Assembly (NCBI GenBank): GCA_947462525.1
Contig: CANHPK010000159.1
Coordinates: forward strand, 1-5,160
DNA: 5,160 nt
Direction: 5' to 3'
Source: Roseiflexaceae bacterium
GTDB lineage: Bacteria > Chloroflexota > Chloroflexia > Chloroflexales > Roseiflexaceae
How positions within the stretch are numbered: position 1 is the first letter of the stretch; the number at the start of each line of letters is the position of its first letter. The notes under the pieces are model-generated. The model had not been told where the DNA came from, searched no databases, and worked only from the letters and a program-made list of their open reading frames with translations. Shown piece after piece: positions 1 to 5,160 of this stretch. Position numbers and translations under genes: made by a program.

Positions 1-432
1 ACTCTGGTCGAGGCCTGCACAGGCGCGGAGCACGAGTTCGTTGGCATCGCGGTCATACAGGTAGATTGCGCAGACATCCACGCTGCCGACTTCGATGACG
101 GTGTCGACGACCTGGCGCATCGACGTATCGAGATCGAGGGTCGAATTCGCGGCCGCAATAATCCGATGGAGGCCGCGGAGTTCGGCCATGCGACGGAGAA
201 ATTCGGATTCGCGCTCGGCATGACGTTGCTCGGCAGACGCCGCACCGTAGGCAATCCAGATGTTGCGTTGGACGTCGGCAAGCGGTAACCCGTAGTGTGC
301 AGCAATTGCGGGCAAGGCAGCGTCCAAGGCCGCGATGTCCCCGTGTTGATCGTACCAGCGGGTGGCGACGAGCCGCATCCCCTCTGCAGGGTCGATGTCG
401 TGTTTGGGTATGAGTTCGACGGGGGTCGTCAT
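1..432 (-). CDS. GAF-domain protein, N-terminal 144 residues (cut by window edge)
   Basis: The reading frame opens at an ATG at 432-430 and stays open for 144 codons to the first base of the window, so the C-terminus is missing. Residues 1-60 are a helical region I do not recognise. Residues 65-95 are charged and helix-prone (AEQRHAERESEFLRR), like the signalling helix that often precedes a sensor domain. From about residue 87 the sequence matches the start of a GAF domain: LHRIIAAANSTLDLD, then VDVCAIYLYDRDANELVLRA, then AGLDQ. GAF domains are small-molecule or redox sensing modules in histidine kinases, cyclic-di-GMP enzymes, phosphatases and PtsP-type proteins; the output domain lies outside the window, so the class is unknown. 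There is no membrane segment in the visible part, which suggests a cytoplasmic protein. The start overlaps the stop of the upstream M23 gene as ATGA and has a clear ribosome binding site, so translational coupling is likely. Confidence 0.85.
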   Translation of the reverse strand, partial: MTTPVELIPKHDIDPAEGMRLVATRWYDQHGDIAALDAALPAIAAHYGLPLADVQRNIWIAYGAASAEQRHAERESEFLRRMAELRGLHRIIAAANSTLDLDTSMRQVVDTVIEVGSVDVCAIYLYDRDANELVLRACAGLDQS

Positions 433-2237
433 GGAGCCTCCGAGTCAACTGCCTGCCAGAGGAGGGCATCTGCCCAAATCCCACGGCCACCAATGGCGTC
501 ACGCAGCGGCAACAAGACGCGGGCGCGGGTGTCAAACGTATAGGTACCGAGGTCCACCCATTCGTTCGCCACGGTCTGCAGATTGACGCGTGCCTCACTT
601 GTCCCGTCACGGTGGACGATTTGGTACGCGACCATGTCACTGTCGATGAGCCCACTCAGGGCGTACGGGACATACACCAACAAGCGATAGCGGCCGGGAC
701 GCAGGGTATCGACATGCCATTCGGCGACGGCGACAGGCCCAATCGGCCGCGCACGCCAGGTCCGCAGGAGGTCGACGCCCCGTTGCCCTGCCACATACGA
801 TGCACTCCCGCCGACACCCGATGGCGTCGATAGGGTCGTCAACCCCGTCACACGAAAATGGTCGGGATCACTACTATCAATCAACACATCGGGCTCGTTG
901 ACCGGTCCACACGGAGAAGGGGTATCAGCCCACATCCAGTAGCTTTGTGCGCCCGCAGGATGCTGTTGCCACGGGTCGTCGCCCGTACCACACCAGCCAT
1001 ACGGATCGATGCTGACCCCAGCATATTGGACTCCGAAGTGCAAATGTGGACCTTTGGCGCAGCCCGTTTCTCCAATAATGCCGATTACATCGCCCGACTT
1101 GACCGACTGCCCCATCTCAACGGCGATATCCGATAGGTGCCAGTACAGGGTGCGTACATCCGCACCGTGGTCGATGATGACCGCGAGCGTGTCGCAGTTG
1201 TCGTCAGCAATACCGGCGAAAATGACGGTCCCATCCGCAGCAGAAAGCGCTTCGTCGGGTGGAGCAGCAGCGTAATCCCAGCCGTCATGTCCGTTGTAGG
1301 CAAACGCACTATCGGTCTCGGTATGCCCCCAGTAGGTCGTGATCCCGTCATCTGCACGCCGGGTCAAAAACGGCCCGCCGTGGTCAAAAAACGACGTGAC
1401 GGGAAAGATAGTCCGGAGCGGGCGCTGTAAACGGATGGTGGGTGGCTCACGTGCGGCGGGCGGTTCGGCAGAAAGTGCCCCAAACAGCCGTTCATACACC
1501 GCCTGGAACTGCAATAAGGCTGGTTCGAGACGGCCGTTTTGAATGGTCGGCGCGAGCACACGGGCCAACACGTACTGGGCATCACTGAGCGACGCGGGTG
1601 CAGCGGCTTCGGTCCCGTCGGCATAGACCAACGGTGGGCGTTCACGCAGGTCACGCCGTGCATAGAACAGCTCACGCACAGCCCAGCGGATCTGCGCCGA
1701 AAAACCAGCGTAGCGGCCGTCTTCGCGGTAGTTGCCGAGTGCCCATTGGTAGCGTTCAGCAGGCAACCCTGGTTGCGTTACCAGGTCATTGTGGTACTCG
1801 AGGAGCGCCAAGATGATTTTGGGGCTGACACTGTAGTAGAGGGTTTGACCGAGGATTGCTTTGCCGAATGGTTGTCGGCGACCGGCCACGGTGACCGACA
1901 CATCTGCCAAATCACCGCCACTGGCGCGGAGGAATTGCTCGATGGGCACTTGTGTGAAGTCGCGGTCATAGACAAGCTCAGCCATTGCGAGGAAGCGTGG
2001 GGCGGGAGTCGGGGTGGTCGGAACGATGGGAATAGTGGTCGGGGCTGGGGTGGATTGCATCGAATCTGCAGTGGGGGCCGTAGTAGGACCGATGGTCTCA
2101 ACCAGGGCCGGGGATGTTTGTGTGTACGTCTGACGGACGATCCAGGCTACTCCCCCTCCGACGAGGAGTATGGTCACGATAACGCCAATCACCCATCGGG
2201 GGAATGCTGGCGGTGCAGGAGGGGGAGCAGCACGCAT
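429..2237 (-). CDS. Membrane-anchored M23 (LytM-type) peptidase with golvesin/Xly-like C-terminal domain
   Basis: This is a 602-residue predicted zinc metallopeptidase that would cut peptide cross-links of peptidoglycan outside the membrane. Residues 1-13 are a short proline-rich cytoplasmic tail, 14-34 one transmembrane helix without a lipobox, and 41-80 a Pro/Thr/Ala stalk. Residues 82-255 are a helical domain containing YSVSPKIILALLEYHND (135-151). Residues 273-412 are the M23 domain, with every expected ligand present: HDGWD (H317, D321), LYWHLS (H367) and GPHLHFG (H398, H400). Residues 480-596 resemble the golvesin C-terminal/Xly-type domain: YRLLVYVP, VHRDGTSEARVNL, EWVDLGTYTF and WADALLW, probably a carbohydrate or wall-binding beta-sandwich. 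Four cysteines (348, 393, 416, 443) in the exported part could form disulfides. The gene starts two bases after the stop of the cyclophilin gene. No clear Shine-Dalgarno precedes the ATG, so re-initiation by ribosomes finishing the upstream gene is plausible. The next in-frame ATG (residue 60) would delete the membrane anchor, so I keep the first. The exact cleavage specificity and cellular role (division, growth or remodelling) cannot be read from sequence. Confidence 0.92.
   Translation of the reverse strand: MRAAPPPAPPAFPRWVIGVIVTILLVGGGVAWIVRQTYTQTSPALVETIGPTTAPTADSMQSTPAPTTIPIVPTTPTPAPRFLAMAELVYDRDFTQVPIEQFLRASGGDLADVSVTVAGRRQPFGKAILGQTLYYSVSPKIILALLEYHNDLVTQPGLPAERYQWALGNYREDGRYAGFSAQIRWAVRELFYARRDLRERPPLVYADGTEAAAPASLSDAQYVLARVLAPTIQNGRLEPALLQFQAVYERLFGALSAEPPAAREPPTIRLQRPLRTIFPVTSFFDHGGPFLTRRADDGITTYWGHTETDSAFAYNGHDGWDYAAAPPDEALSAADGTVIFAGIADDNCDTLAVIIDHGADVRTLYWHLSDIAVEMGQSVKSGDVIGIIGETGCAKGPHLHFGVQYAGVSIDPYGWCGTGDDPWQQHPAGAQSYWMWADTPSPCGPVNEPDVLIDSSDPDHFRVTGLTTLSTPSGVGGSASYVAGQRGVDLLRTWRARPIGPVAVAEWHVDTLRPGRYRLLVYVPYALSGLIDSDMVAYQIVHRDGTSEARVNLQTVANEWVDLGTYTFDTRARVLLPLRDAIGGRGIWADALLWQAVDSEAP
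437..441 (-). promoter_or_regulatory. Ribosome binding site of the GAF-domain gene
   Basis: On the minus strand GGAGG lies four bases before the ATG at 432-430, inside the last codons of the M23 peptidase gene. It is the strongest Shine-Dalgarno sequence in the window. Together with the ATGA stop/start overlap it fixes the start of the GAF gene. Confidence 0.75.
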
Positions 2238-2239
2238 GT

Positions 2240-2962
2240 TTAGTTTTCGCTAATCGTAATAGTCTGCATGGCTTCGCCAGGGGTGGCGGCTGTTTCGGGG
2301 TCGCGCAGGGGGATACCGTTGACGATATCCTGGCCACTGATGACTTCGCCGAAAATCGTGTATTGGCCGTCCAAGAAGGTTGCCGGAGCGGTGGTGATGA
2401 AGAACTGTGAACCATTGCCGTTGATGTCATTGCCGGGTCGTGCCATTGCCAAATAGCCGGGTTTGTCGAACGAAATCGATGGACTAAATTCGGCCTTCAC
2501 GGTATACCCGGCGCCACCCATACCGGTACCGGTCGGGTCGCCGCCTTGGGCCATGAAGTCTTGGATGACGCGATGGAACGTCACGCCGTCGTAGAAGCCT
2601 TCTTTGGACAAGAAGACAAACGAATTGACGGTCTCGGGTGCCAAATCAGGCCGCAATTTGACGACGATGTCGCCACGTGGAGTTTTGATGGTGGCAGTGT
2701 AGTTCTTGGTGGCGTCGATGGTCATCGGCGGGGCAGCGGCATACTGCTTTGCGTCAGTTGCTGGCTCCGCTGCCGGTGCTTCCGCAGTGGGCATGGGCTC
2801 GGGGGTGATGTCCATCGTGACCGCACCAGGATCGGTAGCGGTAGGAACGCTGCCGAGGTTGAGTGCAACCAACACGAGGACAGCGACAACGAGGGCAGCG
2901 GCGATGACAGCGGGGGTGTTGCGCTGGCCAATAGACGTTCGTGGCTTGGGTTTCTGCGACAC
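2240..2962 (-). CDS. Membrane-anchored cyclophilin-type peptidyl-prolyl cis-trans isomerase
   Basis: A 240-residue cyclophilin that should speed cis-trans isomerisation of prolyl bonds in exported proteins. Residues 1-15 are a basic cytoplasmic tail, 17-37 a transmembrane helix or uncleaved signal anchor, and 38-80 a Pro/Ala/Thr-rich linker. The catalytic domain spans about 85-238. Diagnostic motifs are FHRVIQDFMAQGGDPTGTG (129-147; R131 equals the catalytic Arg55 of human CypA, with F136, M137 and Q139), GSQFFIT (184-190) and FLDGQYTIFGEV (197-207). At the positions of human Trp121 and His126 it has Phe197 and Tyr201; the Trp position often varies in bacterial cyclophilins, which usually bind cyclosporin poorly. 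The start is a GTG: an in-frame TAG lies 15 bases upstream, and the next in-frame candidate (residue 50) would lose the anchor, so GTG is the only sensible choice. AGGTAGGT just upstream is a usable Shine-Dalgarno. As first gene of the left cluster it may help fold the M23 hydrolase or other envelope proteins; that link is inference. Confidence 0.93.
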   Translation of the reverse strand: MSQKPKPRTSIGQRNTPAVIAAALVVAVLVLVALNLGSVPTATDPGAVTMDITPEPMPTAEAPAAEPATDAKQYAAAPPMTIDATKNYTATIKTPRGDIVVKLRPDLAPETVNSFVFLSKEGFYDGVTFHRVIQDFMAQGGDPTGTGMGGAGYTVKAEFSPSISFDKPGYLAMARPGNDINGNGSQFFITTAPATFLDGQYTIFGEVISGQDIVNGIPLRDPETAATPGEAMQTITISEN

Positions 2963-2967
2963 GCGAT

Positions 2968-2975
2968 ACCTACCT
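2968..2975 (-). promoter_or_regulatory. Ribosome binding site supporting the GTG start of the cyclophilin gene
   Basis: On the minus strand AGGTAGGT ends five bases before the GTG at 2962-2960. The match to the Shine-Dalgarno consensus is partial, but it is well placed. An in-frame TAG at 2980-2978 leaves no earlier start. Confidence 0.5.
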
Positions 2976-2994
2976 GACTAAAACGATTTTTTGT

Positions 2995-3000
2995 ATTATA
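2995..3000 (-). promoter_or_regulatory. Candidate -10 box of the leftward (cyclophilin/M23/GAF) promoter
   Basis: A perfect TATAAT reads on the minus strand, 32 bases before the GTG start, which would leave a 5' leader of roughly 25 bases. At 17-18 bases further upstream I find no good TTGACA match (CACAGG or GCACAG), so a -35 element is weak or absent. The box falls in the only short A/T-rich patch of an otherwise GC-rich window, which supports a promoter. Confidence 0.55.
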
Positions 3001-3035
3001 CCCGATGGAGTTTCGATCCTGTGCCTTCTTGCGTG

Positions 3036-3043
3036 AGAGCTCT
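3036..3043. other. 8-bp perfect palindrome AGAGCTCT beside the rightward -10 box
   Basis: AGAGCTCT ends immediately before the TATAAT at 3044-3049, in the -10/-35 spacer of the presumed fni promoter. That position would suit a repressor half-operator, but eight bases is short and chance occurrence is possible. No second copy is visible in the intergenic region. Confidence 0.2.
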
Positions 3044-3049
3044 TATAAT
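3044..3049 (+). promoter_or_regulatory. Candidate -10 box of the rightward fni promoter
   Basis: A perfect TATAAT lies 32 bases before the fni ATG, giving a predicted leader of about 25 bases. With a 17-base spacer the -35 hexamer would be GTGCCT at 3021-3026, which matches TTGACA at only three positions. It mirrors the TATAAT on the opposite strand at 2995-3000, so the two start regions are back to back with about 43 bases between the boxes. Confidence 0.55.
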
Positions 3050-3081
3050 GGAGTGAATACAGCGAACCGGAAAGACGGATT

Positions 3082-4134
3082 ATGGACGAGCAGTCACAAA
3101 CGCGCAGTCGCAAACTCGATCATGTGCGGATCGTCCTCGACGAAAACGTCGCAGCCAAGGGCATTGGTACGGGCTTTGCTGCATGGCGGATGCCACACGA
3201 GGCACTGCCCGATCTCGATATGACGCAGATAGACCTGAGCACGTCGTTCCTCGGCAAGCGCCTCCGTGCTCCCTTGCTGATTAGCTCGATGACGGGCGGC
3301 GCCTCGGATGTGGAAGTCATCAACACCGTATTGGCCGAAGCTGCGCAACACCTTGGGTTGGCCATGGGTGTCGGGTCACAACGCGCCGCAATCGGTGATA
3401 CAGCTTTGGCCGCGTCGTACCGCGTGCGCCATATTGCACCGGACATCGCGTTATTTGCCAATCTCGGGGCGGTGCAACTCAATTACGGGTATGGGGTCGA
3501 CGAATGTCTGCGGGCGGTCGACATGATTGGCGCAGATGCGTTGATTCTGCATCTCAACCCGCTCCAAGAAGCCGTCCAGCCCGAGGGCAATACCGACTTT
3601 CGCGGGTTACTCCCCAAAATAGGTGCAGTCTGCCGTGCTCTGCCGGTCCCCGTGATTGTCAAAGAAGTCGGCAATGGAATCAGCGCAGCCACGGCCAGAC
3701 GGTTAGCCGACGTCGGCGTCGCTGCCATCGATGTGGCAGGGGCTGGTGGCACAAGTTGGTCTGAAGTCGAACGATTCAGGCATGACAGCGCCGCTCGCAG
3801 TGCCCGTACCGCGGGCGCATTTGCCGATTGGGGGATCCCCACCAGCACCGCAATCCGCCAGGTACGCGGCGCATTGCCACACATTCCGCTGATTGGGTCA
3901 GGTGGTGTCCGGAGCGGGAGCGATGTAGCCAAAGCGATAGCCCTTGGTGCCGATCTGGTCGGCACTGCCAAGCCAGCGTTGATTGCTGCAGTCGACAGCC
4001 GCGGGGTGACACAAGTCATTGCAGAGCTGCAGGGGTTCCTCGATGAACTACGGGTAGCGATGTTTTGTAGTGGCTGTGGCGACCTCGCTGCCTTGCGGCG
4101 CATCACGATGGAACGAACAGACCACGATGCCTAA
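3082..4134 (+). CDS. fni: Type 2 isopentenyl-diphosphate delta-isomerase (FMN-dependent)
   Basis: A 350-residue cytoplasmic TIM-barrel flavoenzyme, full length for the family (about 330-370). It interconverts isopentenyl and dimethylallyl diphosphate using reduced FMN and a divalent metal, balancing the two C5 units for carotenoids, quinones and other isoprenoids. Family motifs appear in order: RKLDH (10-14) at the N-terminus; SSMTGG (68-73), a flavin-binding strand; MGVGSQRA (95-102); NLGAVQL (127-133); HLNPLQEAVQPEGNTDF (157-173), which carries the conserved Gln and the metal-binding Glu; VIVKEVGNGIS (191-201); DVAGAGGTSW (217-226); and the phosphate-binding IGSGGVRSG with AIALGADLVG (271-294). 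The ATG is the first start after an in-frame TAA at 3046-3048, with GGAAAG seven bases ahead as a weak ribosome binding site. It heads the right cluster, and its last codons overlap the next gene by 8 bases. It is unrelated in fold to the Nudix-type type 1 isomerase, and nothing in the sequence looks damaged. Confidence 0.96.
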   Translation: MDEQSQTRSRKLDHVRIVLDENVAAKGIGTGFAAWRMPHEALPDLDMTQIDLSTSFLGKRLRAPLLISSMTGGASDVEVINTVLAEAAQHLGLAMGVGSQRAAIGDTALAASYRVRHIAPDIALFANLGAVQLNYGYGVDECLRAVDMIGADALILHLNPLQEAVQPEGNTDFRGLLPKIGAVCRALPVPVIVKEVGNGISAATARRLADVGVAAIDVAGAGGTSWSEVERFRHDSAARSARTAGAFADWGIPTSTAIRQVRGALPHIPLIGSGGVRSGSDVAKAIALGADLVGTAKPALIAAVDSRGVTQVIAELQGFLDELRVAMFCSGCGDLAALRRITMERTDHDA

Positions 4135-5101
4135 GTACCCACCCGGAACGCACCGCCTAGCCGATGTCGTCCAAACTGTTTGCCACGAGGGCCTTGCACC
4201 CACGCCACGCGCGGTGTTTGTCATCGACAAATCGACCCGTGACCGGATTGTGTTGCTCGACCCCACACTCGCACCGTGCTTCCGCCGCTATATTGGGAGC
4301 GAAGACATCCACCGCTACGCCTGCGCACAGAGCAACAAATTCTTGTTGACTCTGCCCGCCGGATGGACGGTAGCGACATGCAACACACCCGTGGCGGGGG
4401 TAGATGCCTGGCACGCCATCGCAGACAAGTACCCAGCGCTGGCCCGGCATTTGGCGTTGCATGTCGCCGATCGCCCCAAAAGCAACACCCACTGGTGGGA
4501 GCTCGATGCAGGCGTTGTGGTGCCGCCCCGTGACCGTGCGGTGCTCACCATGGAGTGGCAGCGCACGATTCTGTGGGTGGCCCGCATGCCCACGGGGTAT
4601 GTGTCTGCATCGGCATGGATTGACTGCGATGCAGATTGGCTCCTCGGGTACCTCAACAGCATCCCCGTACAACGCCACATCCAGGCTGCACGACAGGCGA
4701 ATCCACGCTGGACAGTCTGTGACATCGTTGATCTACCCGTCCCCGAGGTGTTGGTGACCGACGCCGATATGCGCGCGCTTTCGGAGCAAAACTACCACCT
4801 CCATGCGCAGCGACTGCACCTCGTCCAAGACGGATTACTCGCGCTCACACGGGCATTTGCTCCCCTCGGTGCGCTGCCGACGCCTGCGTTGGAGCGGTGG
4901 ATAGAACTCGATTTTGCGGGACTCTGCAAGGCAGTATCGAAAGCCTTCAAAAATGATATCCCCTCACGCGTCCAACCCGAATGGCAACAGTGGCTTGAAC
5001 TCAACCGCCAAGCCTACAGCGACGTGAGTCAGCAAATCAGCTTCGTCGATGGGGCACTCACCAAAGAAGTCAGCCAACAACTCCCATTGCCGCAGGGATA
5101 G
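4127..5101 (+). CDS. Stand-alone TaqI-like target-recognition (specificity) domain protein
   Basis: A 324-residue protein whose first two thirds resemble the TaqI-like C-terminal specificity domain of type II and type IIG modification enzymes. Visible hallmarks are RRYIGSEDIHRYACAQSNKF (53-72), YPALARHLALHVADRP (102-117), the aromatic THWWEL (121-126), TILWVA (147-152), DADWLLGYLNSIPVQRHI (168-185) and VCDIVDLPVPE (197-207), where LNS followed by a short hydrophobic/LPVPE strand is typical. Residues 215-320 are helical and charged and may form the coiled spacer or a partner-binding arm. In known enzymes this domain reads the DNA sequence for an attached adenine methyltransferase. Here I find no NPPY-type catalytic motif, no SAM-binding glycine motif and no nuclease motif, so it cannot be an active methylase alone. 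I chose the ATG at 4127, which overlaps the fni stop by 8 bases. A GTG at 4070 in the same frame would add 19 residues but needs a 65-base overlap with conserved fni sequence. The stop lies three bases before the recF-like start. Function is unknown; DNA binding is inferred from fold resemblance only. Confidence 0.72.
   Translation: MPKYPPGTHRLADVVQTVCHEGLAPTPRAVFVIDKSTRDRIVLLDPTLAPCFRRYIGSEDIHRYACAQSNKFLLTLPAGWTVATCNTPVAGVDAWHAIADKYPALARHLALHVADRPKSNTHWWELDAGVVVPPRDRAVLTMEWQRTILWVARMPTGYVSASAWIDCDADWLLGYLNSIPVQRHIQAARQANPRWTVCDIVDLPVPEVLVTDADMRALSEQNYHLHAQRLHLVQDGLLALTRAFAPLGALPTPALERWIELDFAGLCKAVSKAFKNDIPSRVQPEWQQWLELNRQAYSDVSQQISFVDGALTKEVSQQLPLPQG
5094..5098 (+). promoter_or_regulatory. 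Ribosome binding site of the recF-like gene
   Basis: AGGGA lies six bases before the ATG at 5105, overlapping the final codons of the preceding gene. It supports that ATG as the start. The GTG at 5101-5103 is in another reading frame. Confidence 0.6.
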
Positions 5102-5104
5102 TGG

Positions 5105-5160
5105 ATGGAAATCGAACAACTCACGCTGCGAAATTTCCGGAATTACCTCCGCCTCGACCT
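5105..5160 (+). CDS. recF: RecF-like DNA repair ATPase, first 18 codons (cut by window edge)
   Basis: Only 18 codons and two bases are present, but they read MEIEQLTLRNFRNYLRLD. That closely fits the conserved RecF N-terminus, in which a short first strand leads into the L-x-N-F-R-N-Y segment that precedes the Walker A loop. RecF is an SMC-like ABC ATPase that works with RecO and RecR to load RecA at single-strand gaps. The Walker A motif would begin beyond the window edge, so a different SMC/AAA-like ATPase with a similar N-terminus remains possible. It starts three bases after the stop of the TaqI-like domain protein, so the two are almost certainly co-transcribed. Confidence 0.8.
   Translation, partial: MEIEQLTLRNFRNYLRLD

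Noticed and set aside
143..156. GAATTCGCGGCCGC, which is an EcoRI site abutting a NotI site as in common cloning adaptors
   Set aside because: The reading frame runs straight through it and encodes IIAAANSTLDLD, a normal start of a GAF domain, and flanking codons on both sides stay in the same protein. A vector junction would break the homology, so chance in GC-rich DNA is the better explanation.
1763..1785. Overlapping inverted repeats (GCAACC/GGTTGC and CCTGGT/ACCAGG) that could form alternative hairpins
   Set aside because: They sit in the middle of the M23 coding region with no following T-run and no internal gene boundary. The stems are only six bases, as expected by chance.
1539..2243. 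A 234-codon open frame on the plus strand opposite the M23 gene
   Set aside because: It lies wholly antisense to the well-supported M23 protein, has a composition unlike a folded protein (many Gly, Arg and Cys) and shows no family motif. Long antisense frames are common in GC-rich genes.
2546..2977. A 143-codon open frame on the plus strand opposite the cyclophilin gene
   Set aside because: It is antisense to a clear cyclophilin, has no recognisable domain, and ends inside the promoter region.
2981..2992. A/T-rich run with T6 near the intergenic boundary, considered as a terminator tail
   Set aside because: No GC-rich stem precedes it on either strand and both adjacent genes begin here rather than end, so a promoter-associated A/T patch fits better.
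3483..4106. A 207-codon open frame on the minus strand opposite fni
   Set aside because: It is a shadow of the strongly conserved isomerase: low complexity rich in Ala, Pro, Ser and Arg, with no domain or ribosome binding site.
4157..4678. A 173-codon open frame on the minus strand opposite the TaqI-like domain gene
   Set aside because: The plus-strand frame has ordered family motifs and operon spacing; the minus-strand frame is Cys/Arg-rich and has neither.

Overview
This 5.16 kb window is gene-dense chromosomal DNA of GC-rich bacterial type, with no mobile element, RNA gene or CRISPR array that I can see. It holds two divergent, tightly packed gene clusters that fire away from a 119-bp intergenic region (2963-3081). 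A member of the Chloroflexota is my best guess. The reasons are the membrane-anchored M23 peptidase with a proline/threonine-rich stalk and a Chloroflexota-like middle domain, the anchored cyclophilin, and the general codon style. No taxonomic marker is complete here, so this is inference.

Left cluster (minus strand, read from 2962 down to 1). The first gene is a membrane-anchored cyclophilin-type peptidyl-prolyl isomerase (2240-2962). Two bases later comes a 602-residue anchored M23 (LytM-type) peptidoglycan hydrolase with a golvesin/Xly-type C-terminal domain (429-2237). A 4-base ATGA overlap leads into a GAF-domain protein (1-432) that runs off the left edge. The first two products should sit on the outer face of the membrane, one folding proteins and one cutting cell-wall peptide cross-links. 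The third looks like the input half of a cytoplasmic sensor.

Right cluster (plus strand, 3082 onward). The first gene is a type 2, FMN-dependent isopentenyl-diphosphate isomerase (fni, 3082-4134). It overlaps by 8 bases a 324-residue protein resembling a stand-alone TaqI-like DNA target-recognition domain (4127-5101). Three bases further on are the first 18 codons of a RecF-like protein (5105 to the right edge). The spacing suggests one transcript combining isoprenoid synthesis with DNA-related functions.

Each strand of the intergenic region has a perfect TATAAT hexamer at a sensible distance from its gene, so two divergent promoters are likely. The most unusual item is the orphan target-recognition protein: it has no visible methyltransferase or nuclease partner and is wedged between fni and recF.
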